From positions 744,001 to 808,000 of the forward strand of contig NZ_JACWMW010000002.1 of assembly GCF_014773275.1 (NCBI RefSeq): a stretch of DNA of 64,000 bases, written 5' to 3'. Position numbers and translations under genes: made by a program. Every line of letters starts with the position of its first letter. Position 1 is the first letter of the stretch. Under the pieces are notes generated by a model. It searched no databases. It saw only the letters and a program-made list of their open reading frames with translations, and was not told the DNA's origin. This document shows positions 35,468-44,134 of this stretch, piece by piece. The DNA comes from Mucilaginibacter rigui (GTDB lineage Bacteria; Bacteroidota; Bacteroidia; Sphingobacteriales; Sphingobacteriaceae).

Positions 35468-38400
35468 ATGAGCGATTTAGATTTAGATATAGAATTTAGA
35501 ATTAATGATGCGGAAACGGAACGGCAATTAAATTCAACCCGTGAACGCATCCGCTCTGTTGGTACCGAAGCCCGGACACAAGGGCAGGTTGTAAGGCAAA
35601 GCTTTAACGGTCTGCAAAACTCCATAAATCAAATTGGCCGCGAGTTGCCAGCATTTACCTATTCAGCCCAAACGGGCTTTATGGCCATAGCTAACAATAT
35701 ACCAATACTTACAGATGAAATTGGGCGGTTAAGGGCAGCAAACGCCCAGTTAACCGCATCAGGGCAAACGGCGGTGCCGGTATGGCGGCAAGTAGTTAGC
35801 GGGCTGTTCTCATGGGGTACTGCAATGTCAGTTGGTATAACCTTAATGACCGTTTACGGCAAAGAACTTGGTAATTTAATTACCTCGCTTTTTAAGGGTA
35901 AGGATGCTATAAATAACGCCCTGTTAGCACTAAAAAACTTTAATGAAGTGATGGCTAAGGCTAACGAGGCCGCAGCCCCTCAAATATCCAAACTTAAGAT
36001 TTTGTATAGTGTAACACAGGATGTTACACAGGCGATGGAAGAACGCGTAAAGGCAGCACAGGAGTTAAAAAAAGAGTTCCCCAATGAGTTTGCAAACGCT
36101 TCATCATTACAAATCATCAACGGTAAACTGGCCAGTAGCTATGATGATGTAACAAAATCTATTATGAGCCAGGCGAGAGCCAAGGCAGGACTTGATAAAA
36201 TAACCGAACTGGAAAAAACTAAGCTTAATGCAGAAATACAAAAGCAGAAAATAAGGAGCGCGGAAAATTACGCTACACAAAAGGCTATTAAAAGCGATGT
36301 CGATTTTACGATGAACAAAAACCCCGGCATGACGCTGGAAGAGGCTAAAGCTTATGTATTGTCGCATCAGGCTGTGATGCAACGAAATAAAGTCGGCGCA
36401 GATGTGGTGTTAAAATCAGGTATGGCCAGCGGGGTTGACCTTATCCATGGTAGCGCGGTTGAAGCTGCTAAAGCACAAGATGAGATTATAAATTCCACTA
36501 AAATACAGCAGGAAAATATACAAAAACTTGTCGGCGGCGGTGCTAAAATTGCCAGTGTGATAGAGGGCAATAATAAGCTTATCCAAGACCCGCTAAAAAA
36601 CTTCGATGCAATAGTTAAAAATGCGTCCCAAAAAGCAGATTTAGAAATACTTGAAAAGTCGTTACAGGCCAAGCTTGATGCTTTAGCACCGAACGATAAA
36701 CAAAGGGCATTGTTGAGCGATAAGATTGAACAGGTTAAAAAAATCATTAAAGATGCTTATACTATTGATGATGGCAAAAGCGCCAATGATGCCCTAAAAA
36801 ACATTACCGATAGTAGTGAGAGTGTTTACAAACAATTACAGGCGCTGGATGCCGAATATTCCCGCAAAGGCTTTACTAAGGATGAAGAGGAGAAACAAGC
36901 CCTAAAAGACAAGTTTACTGCATTTCGCAAGATCATTGCCGACGAGAACGCCAAGATAGCCGAGTACAATAAAACCCATAAAAAGCAAATCGGTACTATT
37001 GATGTTGGCGCGGTGCAGCCCATAGAGGATAAAGCAACCGCCGACCTTACCTACAGGCAGGACACCGCCAAGCTTAAAACATCGCTCGACGAGCAAAAAA
37101 AGCTGTACAGGGAATATGAGGACTATAAAACCAGCTTTGGTGAAACAAAGGCAAACGAGCGTTACAGTTGGGATTTAGATACCTCAAAAACCTACCTGCA
37201 AAAGCTTACCGACGAGTATAATAAACTAACAGATCAGCAAAGCGCAGCACCATTAACCGGCGTTCAAAAAGAGCGGCTAAAAATGTTGGGCGATGGTATC
37301 AAAGCAGAGCAATCTTTAACAGAGGCAAACTTTACAAAGCTGCTTGCCGATAATCAGTCTTTCGAGGATAAGCGTACCGCCATACAGGAGAACGCTATGG
37401 CCAAAATTCAGGAACTGCGCAGCAAGGGCAATACCGTTGAGGCCGATAATCTGCGCAAAAAGACAGAGGCCGAATTAACCGAGTTTGATAAAAAACGGGT
37501 TGAGCAACTGGATAGCTATAAAGAGTTATACGATAACCTCGACCACATGAGTACATCGGCCTTGCGTAAAAGCCTTGCCGGTTTGCAAAGCCAGGTTAGC
37601 AAGCTTGCGTTAACGCCAAAAGCAAAAGAGTTTTTCGATAAACTTTTTGGTGATATGCAGTTTCGTATTGATAGCAAGTCGGGAAGCGATTTTAAAAACA
37701 TTGCTTCATCGCTTAATGATGCTGCGCAATATGCCGGTAATTTAAGCGAGGGGCTTGGCTCGGCACTTCGTACCGCCGCCGACCTTGTAGGGCAGGTAGG
37801 CAACATTAAACAAGGCATGGCCGACTTTAAGAAAGCCTCAACGGATAAAGATATGTTCGGGCAGATCAGCGCAGGCCTTGGCATGGTAGGCGCGGCAATA
37901 GGCATTATTTCTACAATTGGCGGCTTATTCAGCAATGCAAAGGCAAAGGCCGAACAGCAAAAATACATTACCGATTTGCAGTTAAAGGCAACAGAGGCGG
38001 TAAACAAAGCCCTTGAACGCCAATTGGCATTAACAAAAGAAACATACGGCCCCGAAAGGCTTGTAGCTTATAAAAAGTCATTAGAAGATATTGCAAAGGC
38101 GCAGGCTGATGCATCTGCAAAATTGGCCGGTAGAACTACATTAAGCGGCATCAAAGTGCTTGATGAAAAATATATCAATCAGTTAAATAATGGCGAAAAA
38201 CCATTAAATCAACTGCTTGAAAGCATGTATAAAGGGGCGGTTGCTCAAAATGCAGTAATTAGCTTGACTGGTAAAAGTATTGAAGACCTCACAAGGCTAA
38301 TGGACGAGGGTAAACTGGACGAAAGGACAGCCGCCATTGTAAAAAGCATGATTGACCTTAAGCAACAGGCTAAAGACACCGCCAACGCGCTAACGGAAGA

Positions 38401-39025
38401 AATTACCGGCGTTAACTTCGATAGCTTAAACGAAGAGATACGCGGGATTTTTGACAGCGGCGAGGCTGATTCGCAAAAGTTTGCCGATGCGATAGAAAAA
38501 AACATTCGCCGTGCTTTCTCCAATGCCTTTAAGCGTAACGAGATCGAAAAGGCTATGCAGCCTTTCTATGACCAGCTTTATAAGGCTGGCGAGGATGGTG
38601 TGTTCAGTCAAAATGAGATTGATACGTTAAGGGCGCAAAAAGATGCTATTGCCAAGTTATTGGCCGACAAAGCCGCCGCATACGAGAAAATTATCGGTGC
38701 TGATGATACCGTAACCAATACCGATAATAACAGCCTGCAAGGTGCTTATAAAACCGCCTCGCAGGAAAGTATAGACCTGCTATCTGCTAATACAGGCGGG
38801 TTGCGCCTGGCTGCCGTAGAGGGCAATAATTTAACCAGGGCAGGAAATAAAACTTTGAGCGATGGGCTTGATGAAATGAAAAAGCATACGCTTTCATTAA
38901 TGGAAATATCCGTCAATACAAAAGTATCGGCTGATTATGCCCCCTATTTAAAACACCTTGAGTCTATGGATAAAAAGATGGACGATTATAAAAACTATAG
39001 CGCTGGAATGGGGAGGGTTGTGTAA
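35468..39025 (+). CDS. Tape-measure-like protein
   Basis: The 1185-residue protein is rich in Lys, Ala, Glu and Gln and is predicted to be long coiled coil (about 160-740 and 1000-1185). Hydrophobic segments lie near 110-145 ('LFSWGTAMSVGITLMTVYGKELGNLI') and about 800-825 ('GQISAGLGMVGAAIGIISTIGGLF'). The N-terminus 'DLDIEFRINDAETERQLNSTRERIRSVG' is typical of tape-measure openings. Such proteins set tail length and help eject DNA. No sheath, tube or baseplate genes accompany it, so its job in this element is unclear. Confidence 0.75.
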   Translation: MSDLDLDIEFRINDAETERQLNSTRERIRSVGTEARTQGQVVRQSFNGLQNSINQIGRELPAFTYSAQTGFMAIANNIPILTDEIGRLRAANAQLTASGQTAVPVWRQVVSGLFSWGTAMSVGITLMTVYGKELGNLITSLFKGKDAINNALLALKNFNEVMAKANEAAAPQISKLKILYSVTQDVTQAMEERVKAAQELKKEFPNEFANASSLQIINGKLASSYDDVTKSIMSQARAKAGLDKITELEKTKLNAEIQKQKIRSAENYATQKAIKSDVDFTMNKNPGMTLEEAKAYVLSHQAVMQRNKVGADVVLKSGMASGVDLIHGSAVEAAKAQDEIINSTKIQQENIQKLVGGGAKIASVIEGNNKLIQDPLKNFDAIVKNASQKADLEILEKSLQAKLDALAPNDKQRALLSDKIEQVKKIIKDAYTIDDGKSANDALKNITDSSESVYKQLQALDAEYSRKGFTKDEEEKQALKDKFTAFRKIIADENAKIAEYNKTHKKQIGTIDVGAVQPIEDKATADLTYRQDTAKLKTSLDEQKKLYREYEDYKTSFGETKANERYSWDLDTSKTYLQKLTDEYNKLTDQQSAAPLTGVQKERLKMLGDGIKAEQSLTEANFTKLLADNQSFEDKRTAIQENAMAKIQELRSKGNTVEADNLRKKTEAELTEFDKKRVEQLDSYKELYDNLDHMSTSALRKSLAGLQSQVSKLALTPKAKEFFDKLFGDMQFRIDSKSGSDFKNIASSLNDAAQYAGNLSEGLGSALRTAADLVGQVGNIKQGMADFKKASTDKDMFGQISAGLGMVGAAIGIISTIGGLFSNAKAKAEQQKYITDLQLKATEAVNKALERQLALTKETYGPERLVAYKKSLEDIAKAQADASAKLAGRTTLSGIKVLDEKYINQLNNGEKPLNQLLESMYKGAVAQNAVISLTGKSIEDLTRLMDEGKLDERTAAIVKSMIDLKQQAKDTANALTEEITGVNFDSLNEEIRGIFDSGEADSQKFADAIEKNIRRAFSNAFKRNEIEKAMQPFYDQLYKAGEDGVFSQNEIDTLRAQKDAIAKLLADKAAAYEKIIGADDTVTNTDNNSLQGAYKTASQESIDLLSANTGGLRLAAVEGNNLTRAGNKTLSDGLDEMKKHTLSLMEISVNTKVSADYAPYLKHLESMDKKMDDYKNYSAGMGRVV

Positions 39026-39037
39026 GAGATGAAAAAA

Positions 39038-39066
39038 TCAGAGCCTTGCTATTTGCAGGGCTCTGA
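39038..39066. terminator. Hairpin after the tape-measure-like gene
   Basis: TCAGAGCC (39038-39045) pairs with GGCTCTGA (39059-39066). The A-run lies upstream on the plus strand, so the T-run would follow the stem only on the minus strand. It may block antisense reading into the element rather than end the sense transcript. Confidence 0.45.
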
Positions 39067-39132
39067 AATATAAATAAATAACCTAATTAATTTACGATCA
39101 GCAAATTGTTAAACTGATCTCTGTTGTATTAA

Positions 39133-39450
39133 ATGATAAGAGGTAGCCAAACCCTAACCGTAATATTTACTGATGAAGAGCCGAAAACCCGAAAGGTTAA
39201 CGGTGCTTTATTAGACGATAGGGATATGGCCATGGCGTACCGTTTTTATTATCACTTCAATATCATTCGCCGTAGGTTTGATGACGTACCTGATATTTTG
39301 GAAAAGGAGTTTTATATAAGTGCTACAACTGTTGTTAAAAAGCTAACCGAAAACAGCGATATGTTAAAGGATATTAAGGATAATTCACCAGGTAGAGAAC
39401 AGCTTAAACAAATGTATCCGCACTTCAATTGGAGCGAAAAAATGCAATAG
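39133..39450 (+). CDS. Small conserved-looking protein near the right end
   Basis: The 105-residue protein has a central 'YRFYYHFNIIRRRFDDVPDILEKEFYISATTVVKKL' segment (about 35-70). It resembles small HTH-like proteins I recall from Bacteroidota mobile elements, but I cannot name a family. It lies alone between a hairpin and the right tip, where Mu carries its modification and accessory genes. Confidence 0.6.
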   Translation: MIRGSQTLTVIFTDEEPKTRKVNGALLDDRDMAMAYRFYYHFNIIRRRFDDVPDILEKEFYISATTVVKKLTENSDMLKDIKDNSPGREQLKQMYPHFNWSEKMQ

Positions 39451-39571
39451 ATGCGGAGTTAAAAAGGTATGCTAAAATCATTTAAATTACTGTTGCTAAT
39501 TGTTAAAATGTTTTTTGTTTCGCTATACGTTTTTATTTGCTTTGATTTACTTTTTAATTTTCCGCTTCATA
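39451..39571. other. Right end of the element
   Basis: Read inward (minus strand) the tip is TATGAAGCGGAAAATTA, with GCGAAACAAAAAACA about 30 bases further in. G-C-rich words followed by A-runs are candidate transposase sites. On the plus strand a small frame starting at 39469 runs through the tip into the host M20 remnant. Confidence 0.6.
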
Positions 39572-39575
39572 CGTC
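39572..39575. repeat. Target-site duplication, right copy (CGTC)
   Basis: This matches CGTC at 26948-26951. The flanking bases (A before, A after) differ from the left copy (T before, T after), limiting the exact duplication to 4 bp. Confidence 0.75.
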
Positions 39576-40434
39576 AATGAAAAAGGACCTGCACGGTACT
39601 GTAAAGTTTATTTTTCAACCCGCTGAAGAGGGGGCACCCGTGGGAGAGAAAGGTGGCGCTGAAGAAATGGTAAAACAAGGTGTACTTGAAAACCCAAAGG
39701 TTGATGTGATCTTTGGCTTACACATCAATTCGCAAACGGAGGTTGGCAAAATAGTTTACCGCCCGGGCGGTATCATGGCAGGCGTAAAAGACCTGCAAAT
39801 AACGGTAAAAGGCCGTTCGGCACACGGCGCTTACCCATGGAGCAGTATAGACCCTATCGTGGTTTCGGCACAGATCATCAGTAGCTTGCAAAGCATCGTT
39901 AGCCGTAATATAAACGTAACCGAAAACCCTGCGGTGGTAACTATCGGTTTAATAAATGGCGGCTCGCGCTTTAATATTATCCCCGAGAGTGTTAAAATGC
40001 AAGGCACGGTAAGGTACTTTACAGATGCTGACGAGAAAATGATCACCGGGAACGTGAAACGAATTGCCACCAAAACAGCCGAAGCCTATGGCGCCACAGC
40101 CGAGGTGCTAATACCCTACAGCAATAAATACCCTGTTACCTTTAACGATGTAGCCCTTACCGCCAAAATGCTGCCCACGTTAGAGGGTACCGCCGGTAAG
40201 AAAAATGTATTACTGCGCCCGCCGGTAACCGGTGCCGAAGATTTTAGCTTTTACCAGGAAAAAGTACCCGGCATATTCTTCTTTTTGGGCGGGATGCCAA
40301 AAGACGGCAACAGCATAACAGCCCCATCGCACCACACCCCTGATTTCTTTATTGACGAAAGCGGGTTTACCCTCGGCGTAAAAGCCCTGTGTAATTTAAC
40401 GCTTAATTATATGAACGGAGCTAAGAACAAATAA
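39576..40434 (+). pseudogene. M20 amidohydrolase, C-terminal fragment
   Basis: This continues the gene broken at 26951. It opens 'MKKDLHGTVKFIFQPAEEG', including the catalytic Glu pair. 'FGLHINS' supplies a metal His, the dimerisation domain is 'GRSAHGAYPWSSIDPIVVSAQI', and 'TGAEDFSFYQEKVPGIFFFLG' and 'SHHTPDFF' follow. An ATG at 39469 inside the element gives an in-frame 321-residue hybrid whose first 36 residues are element-encoded and hydrophobic. That product lacks HACGHD and cannot form the full metal site. Confidence 0.95.
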
Positions 40435-40462
40435 ATTATCCTAAATGTGCCATGAAATACTT

Positions 40463-41324
40463 ATGAAAAAGTACATCATTATTGCTTTTATGCTTTTTTC
40501 TACTATCATAACCTCACTGGCCCAGGAAAAGGAACCAGGGCGAGCCGAAGTGGACCATCTTACAGATAGTGTTGTAACAGAAGGGAAAGCTCTGTATCGT
40601 TCGGAATGGGCATCCTGGCATGGGACAGATATTTTTTTAGAAAATGCAAAGAAAAGCAAAATCAATTGGCGGCTACGTATCTTACGAAACCCCAACCAAC
40701 CTTGTTAATACATTTTTCAGTAAGGGCGAGAAGCCGGTTGCTATCGGTGTGATCACTTTCGGCAAAGATTTCAATGTGCAAAATTACCAGTTGGATACCG
40801 TTACGAGGCAATTGAATACTATTGAGAAAGATCTTTTTACCTTACGTGTTGCTGCATTTAAAACTCTTCGCAGCGATACAACATTTAAGCAGTATAGCGG
40901 TACATCCTTTAACGTAATACCTTTTATTAACAAGGGAATAAAGCGTGTTTATATTCTTTCGGCACCCACCTCGTCGGGTATTATTTTATTTGGAAACGAT
41001 TACATGTTAGATGTAAATTACAAAAGCGAGGTGGTTTCCATAAAAAGGATACACAATAGCCTTATATCAACCGATACAAAAAAGAATGACGTAAAAGCTA
41101 TTTTTCACACGCATATTCCTGGTAAGGATGAAATAATGAGTGCAACTGATATTTGTACAATGATGCTATATGAAAAGGAAAATAACGTGAAGCAATCTTA
41201 TGTGATGTCCCGCAAATATGTTTCAATATGGGACGCAAAAGACGACCAGTTAGTAGTGCTTACCAAACAAGCATGGGATAGAATCAATAATGATCAAAAG
41301 ACGCGGCACCCCGATAAACACTAA
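40463..41324 (+). pseudogene. Frameshifted secreted protein with a JAMM-like metal motif
   Basis: The first part (from ATG 40463, frame ending 40708) encodes a signal peptide ('MKKYIIIAFMLFSTIITSLAQ') and a short domain ending '...ASWHGTDIFLENAKK'. The second part (frame 40644-41324) continues without its own export signal ('SIGGYVSYETPTNLVNTFF...'). The frames overlap at an A-rich stretch (about 40645-40665). A one-base change there joins them into about 286 residues. The second part has H-T-H-x8-S-x2-D ('HTHIPGKDEIMSATD'), the spacing of JAB/JAMM metalloproteases and DUF4329-like domains. It could be a real pseudogene, a sequencing error or slippage. Confidence 0.65.
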
Positions 41325-41327
41325 GCG

Positions 41328-41642
41328 ATGGCCAACCTCCTATTCATCTGCAGTAAAAATCAATGGCGCAGCCCCACAGCCGAGGGTTTGTTTAAAGGGC
41401 ACCAGGTACACCATGCGCGTAGCGCGGGTACAAGCGATAGGGCACGAATTAAGCTGAACCAAAGATTAATGGATTGGGCCGATGTGATTTTGGTAATGGA
41501 ATATAAACACCGTGATATAGTAAAGCAGCAGTTTAATTTGCAGGATAAACCAGTTATTGTGCTTAATATTGAAGACGATTACCAGTTTAATGACCCCGAA
41601 CTGGTTGAGATATTAAAGTTAGCATTGGCCGATTGGTTGTAG
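41328..41642 (+). CDS. Small protein-tyrosine-phosphatase-like protein
   Basis: The 104-residue protein 'ANLLFICSKNQWRSPTAE' carries the C-x5-R-S phosphatase loop (Cys8, Arg14) near the N-terminus, as in low-molecular-weight phosphatases. It is shorter than the usual 150 residues. The family of about 105-residue proteins with this loop is common in bacteria. 'VLNIEDDYQFNDPELVEILK' near the end supplies possible general-acid Asp residues. It starts 3 bp after the JAMM-like frame. Confidence 0.82.
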   Translation: MANLLFICSKNQWRSPTAEGLFKGHQVHHARSAGTSDRARIKLNQRLMDWADVILVMEYKHRDIVKQQFNLQDKPVIVLNIEDDYQFNDPELVEILKLALADWL

Positions 41643-41836
41643 ATTGATCTAAATTTTCATATCGAACGAGTTGCGAGGAGATATCGTGTTAGATATACAA
41701 AGTTTACCGCCGGCTAATTTAACGAAATTTCTCTCTGCCATTTGAAATGACATAGAGGCCTTTGATGTTTTTGCTCGTCCATGGCTTATGAAAGGGGCTC
41801 ATGCAACGATAAGAAGAACTCGTAATACTATAATAT
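41643..41836. repeat. Repeat-like gap
   Basis: There is no gene. It contains a degraded form of the dispersed 'CGAACGAGTTGCGAGGAGAT...ATTTCTCTCTGCC' type intergenic repeat (about 41660-41755). The last 60 bases are the probable upstream region of the DinB-like gene. Confidence 0.45.
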
Positions 41837-42283
41837 ATGATAAAAGATACGCTGAAAAAACTGATCATCCGCGACCTTGAAAAGTTAAAGCAGGAGATAG
41901 AGGCTTACCAGAACGAAGAAAAGATCTGGTATATCGAAAAGAGTATATTGAATTCTGCCGGCAACCTTTGTTTACATTTGGTTGGTAACTTAAGTACTTA
42001 CATCGGTGCGGAATTTGGCAAAACCGGATATGTAAGAAACCGCGAGGATGAGTTTGCACTGAAAAATGTACCGCGTGCAGAATTGGTGGATAAAGTGGAA
42101 AAAACGATCACGATGATCGACAAAACCTTCGATATGATCTCAGGAGAGCAGATGAGCGAAGAATACCCGGGCGATAGGCCCTTAGATGGCGCATCTACCG
42201 AATACTTTTTTGTTCACCTGGCCATGCACTTAGGCTACCATTTGGGGCAGATAAACTACCATCGCAGGTTGCTTGATAATTGA
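41837..42283 (+). CDS. DinB/DUF1572-family protein
   Basis: This 148-residue four-helix-bundle protein has His residues placed for a metal site: one in 'NLCLHLVGNLSTYIG' (about 50-60) and the pair in 'HLAMHLGYHLGQINYHRR' (about 127-144). DinB-type proteins include thiol transferases, but the function here is not known. The length is typical. Confidence 0.85.
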   Translation: MIKDTLKKLIIRDLEKLKQEIEAYQNEEKIWYIEKSILNSAGNLCLHLVGNLSTYIGAEFGKTGYVRNREDEFALKNVPRAELVDKVEKTITMIDKTFDMISGEQMSEEYPGDRPLDGASTEYFFVHLAMHLGYHLGQINYHRRLLDN

Positions 42284-42425
42284 TTATCAGTTAATTGTAA
42301 ATATTACAGGTGTTCACGGCAGTGAACGTGAACACCTTACTCCACTTTCTTACATACGCTCGTCTGTGACGAGTGCTTAATCTGTTGCTGCGATTATATC
42401 GCAAGCGTTGAAAAACCAACTTTGT

Positions 42426-42487
42426 GTCAGCCTGGGCTTGTCGAAGACTTGTACGCTTTACTAATGTTCGACAGGCTCAGCATGGCA
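42426..42487. repeat. Dispersed inverted repeat (GCTTGTCGAA family)
   Basis: GTCAGCCTGGGCTTGTCGAA is mirrored by TTCGACAGGCTCAGCATGGC. It is related to the repeat at 17265-17309 and lies in the 222-bp gap between convergent genes. Confidence 0.65.
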
Positions 42488-42505
42488 ATCAAATCGCAAG
42501 AACCA

Positions 42506-44038
42506 TTATTCTACCTTCCTGAAATCGTAAGTGTTGTACTCTACAAAATCGGCTACCTTAACGCGCAGGTTGGTTACTTTTCCCTCTTTCACCGTAAAAG
42601 GGAAAATGGCTTTACCAAATACCGGGTCTGAAAAGGTTACATAAAAGCGGTTGCCGCCAAGCGGCTGTAGCTTAGCATACATTTTTGGATGGTGCTCAAA
42701 GCGGATCTCCAGGCCGTTGCCGGTTTCGCCGCGGGTTATTTCCAGGCTGCCATAAAGGTCGTTTACATATTTACCGGTGTATTTATTGGCAGATAGTTGG
42801 GGCTTAATGTTCAGCAAAGTGCTGTCGCGCATTTTCTTATCAATAGCCTGGAACTGGGCTGTGTTAGATTTATTGTATTCTAAAAATACATCGTTGTAAT
42901 GATAATTTTTGTTTTTAAAATAAGCGTCAACAATATCCCATTTTAAAGCTTCGTACAGTTCATTCTGGTCGGTATTGGTTAGTATCACAATACCCAGGTT
43001 TTCTTTCGGAACCAGTGTTACCGAGGATACATAACCGTTAACGCCGCCTGTATGCATCACCAGCCGCCGCCCGCAATAATCTTGTATTGACCAACCTAAG
43101 CCATACAGCTCAAATCCAATATCGCCATTTAAATAATTGGCAGTAGATACATAATCCTGTGGTTGGCGTGTAGCTGCAATTGCCGATGCAGGTATCACCT
43201 GCTTGCCGCCCACCTTGCCATTATCAAGCAAGGCCATTACCCATTTACTCATATCATTAACAGATGAACTGATGCTGCCCGCAGGTGCCAGCCCATCAAT
43301 ATTACAATAAGGTATGGCGGTAAGGCGGCCGTCAACCAGGGTATGCGGCACGGTACGGTTAAGCGCTTTTGGCATCTCGGCGGTTAAAGCCAAGGTGCTG
43401 TTCATGCCCAATGGCGCAAAAATATTCTCTTTTAAGTAGGTTTCCCATTGTTTACCGGTAACACGCGGAATGATCTCGCCGGCAGTTAAAAAAGCCGAAT
43501 TGGTATAGCCCCATGTAGTGCGGAAAGGATAAGTGGCCTTCATTTTTCCCAATTTTTCAATCACCTCATGGCGGCTTAGGTTGGTGTTGTAAAAGGTAAA
43601 ATCGCCCTGAAACGTGCGGAACCCTAAACGGTGGCATAATAAATCTTTCACAATAGCCATATCGCCTGCGGCCTTGTTTTCCAGCTTAAATTCGGGGATG
43701 TATTTAGTTACCTTTTCATCAAGCGATAATTTTTTTTCGGCCTGCAGCATGGCCAAAGCAGTTGCTGTAAATGCCTTGGTGTTGCTGCCTATCATAAACA
43801 AGGTGTTTTGGTCAACTTTGCCCGGTAGGCCAAGTTCTTTAATACCATAGCCCTTCATCAGTATAATTTTGCCATCTTTTACAATACAAACAGCTGCGCC
43901 GGGTATGCGCCAGTTGGTAAGTGCTTTGTTAATGTAAATATCAAGGCTATCTGCTATGAATTTACTCCTGTCGATATTTTGGGCATTAACAGTTATAAAA
44001 GCAAAAAGGCATAAAAATAGCAAGTGTAATTTTTTCAT
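42506..44038 (-). CDS. Serine hydrolase, class C beta-lactamase family, with C-terminal DUF3471-like domain
   Basis: The 510-residue protein has a signal peptide (cleavage after 'ITVNAQ'). The penicillin-binding fold carries S85-N-T-K88 (SxxK), Y178-T-N180 (YxN) and 'HTGG' (KTG position). Residues about 395-510 form a small beta domain ('KYTGKYVNDLYGSLEITR') often attached to esterase-like family members. It likely hydrolyses esters, peptides or D-amino-acid peptides in the periplasm; antibiotic resistance should not be assumed. Confidence 0.92.
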   Translation of the reverse strand: MKKLHLLFLCLFAFITVNAQNIDRSKFIADSLDIYINKALTNWRIPGAAVCIVKDGKIILMKGYGIKELGLPGKVDQNTLFMIGSNTKAFTATALAMLQAEKKLSLDEKVTKYIPEFKLENKAAGDMAIVKDLLCHRLGFRTFQGDFTFYNTNLSRHEVIEKLGKMKATYPFRTTWGYTNSAFLTAGEIIPRVTGKQWETYLKENIFAPLGMNSTLALTAEMPKALNRTVPHTLVDGRLTAIPYCNIDGLAPAGSISSSVNDMSKWVMALLDNGKVGGKQVIPASAIAATRQPQDYVSTANYLNGDIGFELYGLGWSIQDYCGRRLVMHTGGVNGYVSSVTLVPKENLGIVILTNTDQNELYEALKWDIVDAYFKNKNYHYNDVFLEYNKSNTAQFQAIDKKMRDSTLLNIKPQLSANKYTGKYVNDLYGSLEITRGETGNGLEIRFEHHPKMYAKLQPLGGNRFYVTFSDPVFGKAIFPFTVKEGKVTNLRVKVADFVEYNTYDFRKVE

Positions 44039-44134
44039 GAGGGATAAATATAAAAGGCTTTAAAATGCTAATTTAACGCAAAAATTACAGCGGCGTTATT
44101 TTATTAAAAAATACCCATCATCATTTTAACTAAT

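Larger units (their letters stand above)
26952..39571 (+). mobile_element. 12.6-kb Mu-type transposable prophage or element
   Basis: The element is bounded by CGTC duplications. Its ends are imperfect inverted repeats, with TATGGGGGGTATTTT at the left and TATGAAGCGGAAAATTA when the right end is read inward. The right end contains TGAAGCGG, which is also how the Mu right end begins as I recall it. Contents in order are a divergent repressor, a Ner-like regulator, MuA, MuB, a tandem HTH, a Clp-N-like protein, GemA, a small protein, a terminator, a 23-bp inverted-repeat region, a protease with repeats, two unknowns, a tape-measure-like protein and a small right-end protein. It is about one third of Mu's length. 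No capsid, portal, terminase large subunit, sheath, baseplate, tail fibre or lysis gene was recognised. Confidence 0.93.

Noticed and set aside
26952-39571. A Mu-like 5-bp target duplication and TG...CA tips
   Set aside because: Only CGTC is identical on both sides; the fifth base differs on either flank. TG/CA tips would leave the duplicate copies offset by a TA. I therefore report 4 bp with TA as part of the element, and note that a single mutation could hide a 5-bp repeat.
42506-44038. Beta-lactamase antibiotic resistance gene
   Set aside because: The motifs are those of the wide class C serine hydrolase family with a DUF3471-like tail, which are mostly esterases or peptidases; nothing points to drug resistance.
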